From: DALYJJ01 sp031969915
GTDB lineage: Bacteria; Acidobacteriota; Terriglobia; Bryobacterales; Bryobacteraceae
Direction: 5' to 3'
NCBI GenBank assembly: GCA_031969915.1
Contig: DALYJJ010000155.1
Location: 1 to 13,506 of the forward strand
DNA length: 13,506 nt
Shown: positions 1 to 6,824 of the stretch, piece after piece
How the letters are laid out: every line of letters begins with the position of its first letter
How positions within the stretch are numbered: position 1 is the stretch's first letter
Notes under the pieces: model-generated
What the model was told of the DNA's origin: nothing
The model's database searches: none
What the model saw: only the letters and a program-made list of their open reading frames with translations
Position numbers and translations under genes: made by a program

Positions 1-885
1 GCGGGCCGATGCGGAGAGCACGGAGCGAAGCAGGTCATTATTCTCCCAGCGAGGCCGGGGCTCATAGACGGAAAGCGTGGAGACGTAGCCGGTACCGGAC
101 TGTTTCAGGAGGGCACGGAGTTCCTCATCGGCGATGGCGTTCCCGATGCCGTGAACGAGGACATCGACGCCGGCGCGGGCGGCGAGCTTGGCCTTTTCGA
201 GGGTGACGGTGTGGGTGAGGACCTTGATTCCGAGCCGATGCGCCTCATCGCAGAGGGCGGTGAGGGTTTCCTGGTCCATGCTGGTGAGGTCGGGCTCCAT
301 GTCGTAGCGCCAGCCGTCGGTGAAGACCTTGAAGACGCCGGGCTTGTAGGCAGCGAGTTTCCGCACGGCGGCGCGGGCGGCCTCCGGGGTGACGACTTCA
401 TGGGTATGGATCTCGGCCCAGCCGCCCTCCGTGCCGTGGCCGTGCGGGGTGGAGAGACGAGCGGAGAGCACGAGGCGAGGGCCGGCGACAGCGCCGAGGC
501 GAAGGAGGCGGTGGACGGGCTCGTGCTGTTCCACGTCGAAGCTGAAGTCGACCACGGTGGTGACGCCGGCGAAGAGGTAGGACTGGGCGTTCTTGACCCA
601 ATCGACGCGATCGTTGGAAGCGGCGCCGGCGCCCGCGCGGAGATGCGTATGGAGGTCAAAGAGGCCGGGGAGGAGGGTGTGCCCGGAGGCGTCGATGACG
701 CGGGCGCCGGCGGGGGGCGGGGCGGCGGTGACGGCGTCAATGCGGTCTCCGCGGATGATGACGGTAGCCTTACGGGGCGCGGCGCCGGCGCCATCGATCA
801 CGGTGGCATTCGTGATCGCGACCACGCCGGAGGGCTGCGCCTGGGCGAGCGCGAGCGACGCGGCGAGGGCGGCAGCGAGTTTCAT
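1..885 (-). CDS. Exported amidohydrolase (imidazolonepropionase-like), C-terminus cut by window edge
   Basis: The frame is open from the ATG at 883-885 to the left edge, giving 295 residues with no stop, so the 3' end is missing. A short signal peptide (MKLAAALAASLALAQA) is followed by the small N-terminal sandwich typical of the family (VIDGAG, then VIDASGHTLLPGLFDLHTHL). The metal-binding HxH is H79/H81. K186 in VFKVFTDG is a candidate bridging (carboxylated) lysine, and H225 (LTH) and H245 (LVHG) are candidates for the later metal-binding or catalytic histidines. The expected catalytic Asp would lie past the edge. The family hydrolyses amide or related bonds in cyclic ureides, dipeptides or similar compounds; the substrate here is unknown. 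The start overlaps the stop of the upstream propeller gene as ATGA and has only a weak Shine-Dalgarno, so translational coupling is likely. Family call is firm, specificity is not. Confidence 0.9.
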   Translation of the reverse strand, partial: MKLAAALAASLALAQAQPSGVVAITNATVIDGAGAAPRKATVIIRGDRIDAVTAAPPPAGARVIDASGHTLLPGLFDLHTHLRAGAGAASNDRVDWVKNAQSYLFAGVTTVVDFSFDVEQHEPVHRLLRLGAVAGPRLVLSARLSTPHGHGTEGGWAEIHTHEVVTPEAARAAVRKLAAYKPGVFKVFTDGWRYDMEPDLTSMDQETLTALCDEAHRLGIKVLTHTVTLEKAKLAARAGVDVLVHGIGNAIADEELRALLKQSGTGYVSTLSVYEPRPRWENNDLLRSVLSASAR

Positions 886-3800
886 CGCCAGGCCACCAAG
901 CCGGGGAGCCCCTGCTTGCGCAGCGCTTCATTCCATTGGGCGACGTTGGCGGACATAGCCGCGGAAACGGCCTTGGACTGTTCGCCGTACCGGGCTTCCA
1001 GCTCGGCGAGGTAGGCGGACTGCGCGGCGGTGGGGGCGGCGTTGGGCCCGTCCACCTGGTTATACAGGGCGTTCAGGTTATCAATGAGGGCGGGCGCGGA
1101 ATCGAGGCGGCCTCGCCCGGCCTTCTTGCCGATCTTGTTCAACTGGGCTTCCAGTTCCTTACGGGCGGCGGCGATGAGTTGGGCCGCTTCCTTGGCGGCG
1201 GCGGGCGGCAGATCCTTCGACAGCTTGTCCATCTGCTCCAACTGGGTGTCCACCGAGTCCATCCGCTTCAGCAGTTGATTCGCGCCGGAGACCATGTCGC
1301 GCAGTTTCAACCCGGCCTTGTGCTGTGTTTCGAGTTCCGCCGCCGGGACGGTGAGGGTCGGGTCCAGGCGCACTTCCACCTTGCGCTCCATGGTCTTCGA
1401 CCCGGCGGTGAGGCGGACGGTGTAGAGGCCGGGGGTGACCTGCGGCCCACGGGGTCCGCCGAAGAACTCCCGCTCGGTGTCCGTGGGTTCGGTTCGCACG
1501 ACGGGTCCCTGGACGCGCAGATCCCAGTTGGTGCGATTGAGGCCGGCGAGGCGAGGGAGGCGGTCCTTGAGTTCGCGAATCACTTTGCCGGAGGCGTCGA
1601 GGATCTCGATCTTGAGCGGCTCGTCTTTCTTCAGTTCGGACTTCAGATAGTAAGTGAGGAGCGCGCCGTAGGGCGGATTGGGGCCGGTGTAGGCTTTCCT
1701 GCCGATGCCGTAGCGGGTGAAGCGGGTGGTGAAGCGGAGGGCGGGGCGGGGGTCGAACAGGTGGGCGTCGGCGGCGGCGATCTCGGCGGTCATCTGTTGA
1801 ATGGGCGCCGCGTCGTCGAAAATCATGATGCTGCGGCCGTGGGTGCCGAGGATGAGGTCGTTCTCGCGCGGGTGGACGACGATGTCGTGCACAGCGACGC
1901 GCGGGAGGTTTTCCATCCAGAGCGGCTGCCACTGTTCGCCGCCGTTCCAGGAGGCGTAGAGGCCGAGTTCGGTGCCCGCGTACAGCAGCCTCGCGTTCTT
2001 CGGATCCTCGCGGACGATGTGCACGTAGGCGGTATCGGGGAGTCCGGCGGTGAGACGGGTCCAGTTCTTCCCGGCGTCGGTGGTCTTGAAGATGAGCGGG
2101 CGGTAGTCGTCGAGCAGGTGGGCGTCGAAAGAGACGTAGGCTGTGTCGCGGCCAGTGCGGGAGGGCTCGACGTGGGAGACGGGGGCGAAGGCGGGGACGC
2201 CGGGAACATTCTTGGCGAGATTGTTCCAGGTCTTGCCGCCGTCGGCGGAGAGTTGGAGGTTGCCGTCGTCGGTACCGACCCAGATGACGCCCGCGGCGGC
2301 GGGGGATTCGCCGACGGAGATGATGGTGTTATTGTTCTCGGCGGTGGAGTTATCGAGCCAGACGGGGCCGCCGGCGGGTTTCAGCTTCTCCGGGTTATTG
2401 GTGGTGAGATCGGGGGAGATGGGCTCCCAGGACTTACCGAAATCGCGGGACTGAAAGAGGAAATTCGAACCGAAATAGAGAGTGGTTTTGCCGTGAGGAG
2501 AGGGGACGATGGGGGTATTCCAATTGAAGCGGTATTTGAGGTTCTGGACCCAGTCGTTTTTCGGCTGGGGGCTGACCATCTGCTGCTCGCGCGTCCGCAT
2601 GTTAGTGAGCATGATGCTGCCGCCCTGTGATTCGGAGACGAACAGATCGGGGTTATCGGGGTGGGAGACGACATGGAAGCCATCGCCGAAGGAGACCATG
2701 GTGAAGTCGTCGTTGAGGATGCCGGCGGGTTCGCGGGTACGGGAGGGACCGGACCAGGTGCCGTTATCCTGGAGGCCGCCGGTGACGTGATAGAAGGGGA
2801 GGCGTTGATCGGCGTGGATCTGGTAGAACTGGCCGAGGGGGATGTTAGTAACCGGTTCCCAGGTATTGCCGCGGTCATAAGTGACGGCGATACCGCCATC
2901 CTGTCCTTGCCACATGCGGCTGGGGTTCGTGGGATCGATCCATAAGGAGTGATAGTCGATGTGGGTGCCGCCGACGATGTTACGCCAGGTCTTGCCGGCG
3001 TCGATGGAAACGAGCAGGTTGGAAGCGACGGCGTAGACGCGGTTTTCGTCGGTGGGATCGACGCGGAGGTCGGAGTAATAGAAGCCGCGGGAGACAACCT
3101 CGCGATTGCGGGTGGTTTCGCGCCAGTTTTCGGCGGCGTCGTCGGAGCGGTAGAGGGTGCCTTCGAAGGATTCGGCGGTGATGTAGACGACGGAGGGCCT
3201 GGAAGGTGCGACCTTGACGCCGAGGCGGCCGAGGAGTTTGGGGAGGCCTTTGGAGGACTTGGTCCAGGTCCGGCCGCCGTCGATGGATTTCCAGATGCCG
3301 CCCTGTTCGCTGCCGGAGGTGTGGGTCCAGGGTTTGCGTTCGAACTTCCAAAGGGCGGCGTAGAGGACGTTGGGATTCTTGGGATCGACGTCGAGGTCGG
3401 AGCAGCCGTGCTGGTTGTCGAGGTAGAGGGTTTTGCGCCAGGTGGCGCCGCCGTCGGTGGTCATGAAGACGCCGCGGTCCTCACTGGGGCCGGCCTGACG
3501 GCCGACGGCGCAGACCCAGGCGGTATCGGTGGCCAGGGGATTCACGAGGACGCGCGCGATGTGGAGGGTATTGGCGAGCCCGAGGTGTTTCCAGGTTTTT
3601 CCGCCGTCGACGGACTTATAGACGCCGTTGCCGAAGGAGACGGAGTTGCGCATATTGGCTTCGCCGGAGCCGAGCCAGACCACTTCGGAGTTGGTGGGGT
3701 CAAGCGCAAGATCGCCGACGGAGTAGGAGCCTTCGCGGGTGAAGAGGGCGGACCAGGTGAGGCCGCCGTTGACGGTTTTCCAAAGGCCGCCGCCGCCGGT

Positions 3801-3974
3801 GCCGACGTAGAGGATATTCGGATTTCCGGGGACGCCTTCGACGTCGGTGGTGCGGCCGCCCATGTTCGCGGGGCCGATGGCGCGGAATTGCAGGCGGTCG
3901 AAGAGTTTGACGTCCACCTGGGCGGTGGCGAGCGCGGCGGCGAGGACACTGAGAGCGAAGGGGCGGATGACCAT
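882..3974 (-). CDS. Secreted VPS10/sortilin-like Asp-box beta-propeller protein (BNR-repeat 'glycosyl hydrolase')
   Basis: 1030 residues with an N-terminal signal peptide (residues 1-19, ending ALATAQ). Eleven Asp-box motifs of the S/T-x-D-x-G-x-T-W type are visible near residues 68, 121, 172, 230, 277, 323, 365, 509, 576, 631 and 675, some degenerate (SDDAAENW, SWNGGEQW). They build one large or two linked propellers as in sortilin/VPS10 domains and sialidase-like BNR proteins. A GTHGRSIMIFDD segment (about 710-721) closes the propeller. A FlgD-like or Ig-like beta region (about 780-870) and a helical, Ala/Lys/Gln-rich C-terminus (about 880-1020) follow. Databases often name such proteins glycosyl hydrolase, but I see no proven catalytic site; a binding or scaffolding role in the periplasm or outside the cell is equally possible. 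The start is set by the signal peptide; the upstream Shine-Dalgarno is weak. Confidence 0.92.
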   Translation of the reverse strand: MVIRPFALSVLAAALATAQVDVKLFDRLQFRAIGPANMGGRTTDVEGVPGNPNILYVGTGGGGLWKTVNGGLTWSALFTREGSYSVGDLALDPTNSEVVWLGSGEANMRNSVSFGNGVYKSVDGGKTWKHLGLANTLHIARVLVNPLATDTAWVCAVGRQAGPSEDRGVFMTTDGGATWRKTLYLDNQHGCSDLDVDPKNPNVLYAALWKFERKPWTHTSGSEQGGIWKSIDGGRTWTKSSKGLPKLLGRLGVKVAPSRPSVVYITAESFEGTLYRSDDAAENWRETTRNREVVSRGFYYSDLRVDPTDENRVYAVASNLLVSIDAGKTWRNIVGGTHIDYHSLWIDPTNPSRMWQGQDGGIAVTYDRGNTWEPVTNIPLGQFYQIHADQRLPFYHVTGGLQDNGTWSGPSRTREPAGILNDDFTMVSFGDGFHVVSHPDNPDLFVSESQGGSIMLTNMRTREQQMVSPQPKNDWVQNLKYRFNWNTPIVPSPHGKTTLYFGSNFLFQSRDFGKSWEPISPDLTTNNPEKLKPAGGPVWLDNSTAENNNTIISVGESPAAAGVIWVGTDDGNLQLSADGGKTWNNLAKNVPGVPAFAPVSHVEPSRTGRDTAYVSFDAHLLDDYRPLIFKTTDAGKNWTRLTAGLPDTAYVHIVREDPKNARLLYAGTELGLYASWNGGEQWQPLWMENLPRVAVHDIVVHPRENDLILGTHGRSIMIFDDAAPIQQMTAEIAAADAHLFDPRPALRFTTRFTRYGIGRKAYTGPNPPYGALLTYYLKSELKKDEPLKIEILDASGKVIRELKDRLPRLAGLNRTNWDLRVQGPVVRTEPTDTEREFFGGPRGPQVTPGLYTVRLTAGSKTMERKVEVRLDPTLTVPAAELETQHKAGLKLRDMVSGANQLLKRMDSVDTQLEQMDKLSKDLPPAAAKEAAQLIAAARKELEAQLNKIGKKAGRGRLDSAPALIDNLNALYNQVDGPNAAPTAAQSAYLAELEARYGEQSKAVSAAMSANVAQWNEALRKQGLPGLVAWR

Positions 3975-4099
3975 ATATGGGATCTAGGGTCCCTCGGGCC
4001 GGAGGGCTCCGTCAAGCGCCAAGGGCTTGGGGGGCTGCGATTTGCTGACAAGTGCAAATCCGGGGTGACAGGCGGGGGCGGGGCACGTCCAAGCGGGCT
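3975..4099. promoter_or_regulatory. Divergent intergenic region with inverted repeat 4039-4060
   Basis: This 125-bp gap separates the minus-strand Asp-box gene from the plus-strand PD40 gene, so both promoters should lie here. It contains a perfect 7-bp inverted repeat, GATTTGC (4039-4045) and GCAAATC (4054-4060), with an 8-bp spacer. Its AT-rich arms stand out in otherwise G-rich DNA, as a dimeric regulator's operator would. No convincing -35/-10 pair is visible on either strand. The minus-strand start codon lies inside the palindrome CCATATATGG (3971-3980). A small hairpin or chance are alternatives. Confidence 0.4.
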
Positions 4100-4987
4100 A
4101 TGAGGGGACTGCTGTGTGTTTTCGTTTGGGTCTCGATGGCTGGGGCCCAAGAGCGTTTTTCGCCGTTCGAGCGGCTGGGGCGAGCCTACCGGTTTGTGAA
4201 CAGCATCGCGTTCTCGCCGGACGGCAGGGAGATGTACTTTGCGCTGCTGCACCGGGAAGTGCTGAAGGCACGTGGGGAGGAGGTGCCGGAGTCGGCGCCC
4301 GAGGTTTGCCTGTATCGGTCGGTGTTCGACGGGCGGCGGTGGCAGGACCCGGAGCTGGCGCCGTTTTCGGGCACGGCGCACGAATACGAGCCGGCGTTGT
4401 CGCCCGACGGGCGGCTGCTGGTGTTCCAGTCCAACCGGGAGGGAAAGACGAACCGGCTGTGGGCGGTGCGGCGGAAGAACGGGAGGGCAGGGTGGTCGGC
4501 CGCATTTGAACTGAGCGGGATCAACGGAGCGGCGGGGGCGAGTTATTCGACGATCGCGCGGGACGGGTCGATCTTCTTCATCAAGGACGATGGGGCGGCG
4601 CCGGGGCGGCCGAACTACAACATTCACCGGGTGCGTTCGCACGCGGCCGGGGCGTCGGAGGCGGTACCGCCCGCGGCGACGGAGGCGGGGGAGAGCGACC
4701 CGTTCGTGGGGCCGAAGGGCGACTACCTGATCTTCACGCGATTCGACGCTGCGCGATGGCAGGAGACGTGCGACCTGTATATGGCGTTCCGGCACAAGGG
4801 GGTGTGGAGCGCGGCGGTTCCCCTGACGGAGATCAATACGGCGGGGGCGGCGGACTACGCGGCGACGGTATCGCCGGATGGGCGGTGGCTGTATTACCAA
4901 TCGGGGCGCGTGTTTCAGCGGCGTCCGTTTGAGCCGGTATGGCGGCGGGCGCGGGAGGCCGCGCTGCGTGCGCGGCCAGCGGTGTGA
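4100..4987 (+). CDS. Secreted PD40/TolB-like WD40-type beta-propeller protein
   Basis: The ATG at 4100 gives 295 residues beginning with a clean signal peptide (MRGLLCVFVWVSMAGAQ). An in-frame start 16 codons upstream would place a basic stretch before it and is less likely. Five PD40-type repeats are readable: FSPDGREMYF, LSPDGRLLVFQSNREG, IARDGSIFFIKDD, VGPKGDYLIFTRFD and VSPDGRWLYYQSG. Such propellers occur in TolB and in the N-terminal domains of prolyl oligopeptidases; this protein is only the propeller, with no peptidase domain. Length suits a single five- or six-bladed domain. Exported to the periplasm or beyond; ligand or partner unknown. It is divergent from the Asp-box gene and 51 bp ahead of hicB. 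No strong Shine-Dalgarno is seen. Confidence 0.85.
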   Translation: MRGLLCVFVWVSMAGAQERFSPFERLGRAYRFVNSIAFSPDGREMYFALLHREVLKARGEEVPESAPEVCLYRSVFDGRRWQDPELAPFSGTAHEYEPALSPDGRLLVFQSNREGKTNRLWAVRRKNGRAGWSAAFELSGINGAAGASYSTIARDGSIFFIKDDGAAPGRPNYNIHRVRSHAAGASEAVPPAATEAGESDPFVGPKGDYLIFTRFDAARWQETCDLYMAFRHKGVWSAAVPLTEINTAGAADYAATVSPDGRWLYYQSGRVFQRRPFEPVWRRAREAALRARPAV

Positions 4988-5038
4988 GGCTGCCGGGGCG
5001 TGGCGTCGATCGGAAAGAGGGGTAGAATCAAGGTTGCT

Positions 5039-5254
5039 ATGGTGGAGATCCAACCGATCCGCGTGCAGATCGATCGTGAGGACGATGGCAGGATCCTGGC
5101 CTCGGTTCCCGACATTCCGGGTGTGATGGCCTACGGCGCCAGCGAAGCAGAGGCGGTTCGCAAGGTCAAGGCCATCGCGCTGCAGGTATTGGCGGATATG
5201 ATCGATTGCGGCGAGGATGTACCAGAACCTCTCAAGGCGCTCTTTGCGGCGTGA
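5039..5254 (+). CDS. hicB: HicB-family antitoxin (short, no visible DNA-binding domain)
   Basis: 71 residues from the ATG at 5039, preceded by AAGG with a 5-nt spacer; an in-frame GTG at 5000 would add an unlikely 13-residue extension. The sequence has the HicB partial RNase-H-like fold signature: a first strand (IRVQIDREDDGRILASVPD), the IPGVMAYGASEAEA turn, then an alpha helix (VRKVKAIALQVLADMI). HicB proteins bind HicA and block its RNase activity, and longer ones carry a C-terminal ribbon-helix-helix or HTH domain for autoregulation. That domain is absent here, since the protein ends at KALFAA. The TGA stop overlaps the GTG start of hicA (GTGA), so antitoxin and toxin are translationally coupled with the antitoxin first, the reverse of E. 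coli hicAB. Codon choice is more mixed in the third position than in the neighbours. Confidence 0.88.
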   Translation: MVEIQPIRVQIDREDDGRILASVPDIPGVMAYGASEAEAVRKVKAIALQVLADMIDCGEDVPEPLKALFAA

Positions 5255-5463
5255 GCGTCTGGCGCGCAACGAAGGCCAGAAGAGTGTACGCCGCCTTGAT
5301 GCGCATCGGCTGGACCCTCAAGAAGCAAGTTGGATCCCATCGGAAGCTTCAGCGTCCCGGGTGGCCGCATTTCACATTCTGTTTCCACGACCACGAAGAG
5401 ATTGGGCCTGCGGCGTTGGCGAAGATCGGCAAGGATGCCGGCCTTCGTCCTGAAGACCTTTGA
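5251..5463 (+). CDS. hicA: HicA-family mRNA interferase toxin
   Basis: 70 residues if translation begins at the GTG at 5251, which overlaps the hicB stop by 4 bp. HicA toxins are small double-stranded-RNA-binding-domain-like RNases that cleave mRNA in the cytoplasm. The diagnostic GSH motif with the catalytic histidine (H30, in QVGSHRKLQ) is present, after the conserved GW (residues 20-21). The C-terminal part (FHDHEEIGPAALAKIGKDAGL) matches the family's usual ending, where a Leu-x-x-Ile-x-K-x-ala-Gly-Leu helix follows a His-x-x-Glu strand. The domain looks intact, so the toxin is probably active and kept in check by the upstream HicB. An in-frame ATG at 5206 lies well inside hicB and is unlikely to be the start. 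Confidence 0.87.
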   Translation: MSVWRATKARRVYAALMRIGWTLKKQVGSHRKLQRPGWPHFTFCFHDHEEIGPAALAKIGKDAGLRPEDL

Positions 5464-5483
5464 ACCCGCGGGGCAAGCCGCGG

Positions 5484-6824
5484 ATGGCCGCGGACAGGGT
5501 AGCATGGGGCTTCGTGAGATCGACGATCATGGCATTGCTCGCAGTGGCCGGCGGGCTGTGGGCGGAGGATTGGCCGGAGTGGAGAGGCGCGGGGCGGCAG
5601 GGGGTCTGGAGGGAGACCGGGCTGGTGGAGCGGCCGCCGCGCGAACTGGTGGTGAAGTGGCGGAGGGCGGTGGGGGCGGGCTATTCGGGGCCCTCGGTGG
5701 CAGGCGGGCGTGTTTTCCTGATGGACTTCTCCAAGGGCGCCGGGACGCGGGTGACGGAGCGCGCGTTGTGCCTGGATGAGGCGAGCGGGAAGCCGCTCTG
5801 GGAGCGGACCTGGGAGGCCGATTACCGGGGGCTGGACTACGCGAACGGGCCGCGGGCGACGCCGACGGTGGACGGCGACCGGGTGTACGTGTTGGGGGCG
5901 AAGGGGGCGCTGCGGTGCCTTCGGGTGAGGGACGGAGCGGAGGTGTGGGGCACGGATTTCGTGCGCGATTTCGGGGCGGCCGTGCCGGGGTGGGGGATGT
6001 CGAGCGCGCCGTTGGTGGTGGGATCGCGCCTGGTGGCGGTGGTGGCGGGGAAGGGCGCGTCGAAGGTGGTGGCGTTCGACAAGGGAAGCGGGGCGGTGGT
6101 GTGGCGGGCGCTTTCAACGGAGGACTCGGAACCGGGGTATTCGCAGCCTGTCCTGGTGCGGGCGGGCCGGAGCGAACAGGTGGTGGTGTGGCACGCCGGA
6201 GCGTTGGAGTCACTGGAGGCGGCAACGGGGCGGGTGGTGTGGTCGCAGCCCTTCCGGATCACGATGAACACGCCGATCGCGACGCCGGCATGGAGCGCGC
6301 CGCACCTGCTGGTGTCGGGCTTTTTCAACGGCGCGCGGATGATGGAACTGAGCGAGCGAGGCGAGGCGCGGCTGGCCTGGGCGAGCGCGGACGGCGGGAA
6401 CGAGATCAAGAGCGACAAACTGCACGCGCTGATGAGCCAGCCGGTGATCGAGGGTGAGTTCGTGTACGGGATTTGCAGCTACGGGCAACTGCGGTGTTTG
6501 CGGCGGCAGACGGGGGAGCGGGTGTGGGAGACGCAACGGGCGACGGTGGAGAGGGCGAGAAACGTATCGGCGTGGCTGGTGCGGGAGGGGTCTCGGGTGT
6601 GGATCTTCAACGACCGCGGGGAACTGGTGCTGGCGAAGCTGAGCGGCGCGGGGTATGAGGAGTTGGGGCGGGTCCGGGCGATCGAACCGACGTCGCCCGC
6701 GGGCGGGCGGAGGGAACTGGGGGCGGTGGTGTGGGCCCATCCGGCGTTTGCGAACCGGCATGTGATTGCGCGCAACGACCGGGAGGTAGTGCGCCTGTCG
6801 CTGGCCGCGCGCGACTACCGCTGA
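5484..6824 (+). CDS. Secreted PQQ-like (BamB-type) beta-propeller protein
   Basis: 446 residues from the ATG at 5484. GTG 5514 and ATG 5529 are in-frame alternatives that would shorten the n-region of the same signal peptide (core IMALLAVAGGLWA), and a TTG at 5460 would overlap hicA. After the cleavage site comes DWPEWRGAGRQGVWRETGL, the usual opening of PQQ-like propellers in Acidobacteria and Planctomycetes. Blade signatures ending G-x-x-x-W recur: DEASGKPLW, RVRDGAEVW, DKGSGAVVW, EAATGRVVW and RRQTGERVW. These give a propeller of about seven or eight blades. No haem or CxxC motif accompanies it, so it is not clearly a quinoprotein dehydrogenase; a structural or binding role is likelier. 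It follows hicA with 20 bp between stop and start, and its 3' end overlaps the convergent GH106 gene by 10 bp. Confidence 0.85.
   Translation: MAADRVAWGFVRSTIMALLAVAGGLWAEDWPEWRGAGRQGVWRETGLVERPPRELVVKWRRAVGAGYSGPSVAGGRVFLMDFSKGAGTRVTERALCLDEASGKPLWERTWEADYRGLDYANGPRATPTVDGDRVYVLGAKGALRCLRVRDGAEVWGTDFVRDFGAAVPGWGMSSAPLVVGSRLVAVVAGKGASKVVAFDKGSGAVVWRALSTEDSEPGYSQPVLVRAGRSEQVVVWHAGALESLEAATGRVVWSQPFRITMNTPIATPAWSAPHLLVSGFFNGARMMELSERGEARLAWASADGGNEIKSDKLHALMSQPVIEGEFVYGICSYGQLRCLRRQTGERVWETQRATVERARNVSAWLVREGSRVWIFNDRGELVLAKLSGAGYEELGRVRAIEPTSPAGGRRELGAVVWAHPAFANRHVIARNDREVVRLSLAARDYR

Noticed and set aside
151..1014. 287-codon plus-strand ORF
   Set aside because: Antisense to the amidohydrolase, whose HxH and other metal-site motifs are clear.
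936..2630. 564-codon plus-strand ORF, and the 384-codon ORF at 2949-4103
   Set aside because: Antisense to the Asp-box propeller gene; Gly/Val/Ala-rich with no recognisable domain, while the opposite strand has a signal peptide and 11 Asp boxes.
5023..5028. TAGAAT as a -10 element for hicBA
   Set aside because: Close to the consensus, but no -35 at the right distance and it would start transcription almost at the start codon, leaving out the Shine-Dalgarno.
3542..5269. 575-codon minus-strand ORF crossing the divergent gap
   Set aside because: Arg/Pro-rich translation spanning parts of four better-supported features; no domain or start signal.
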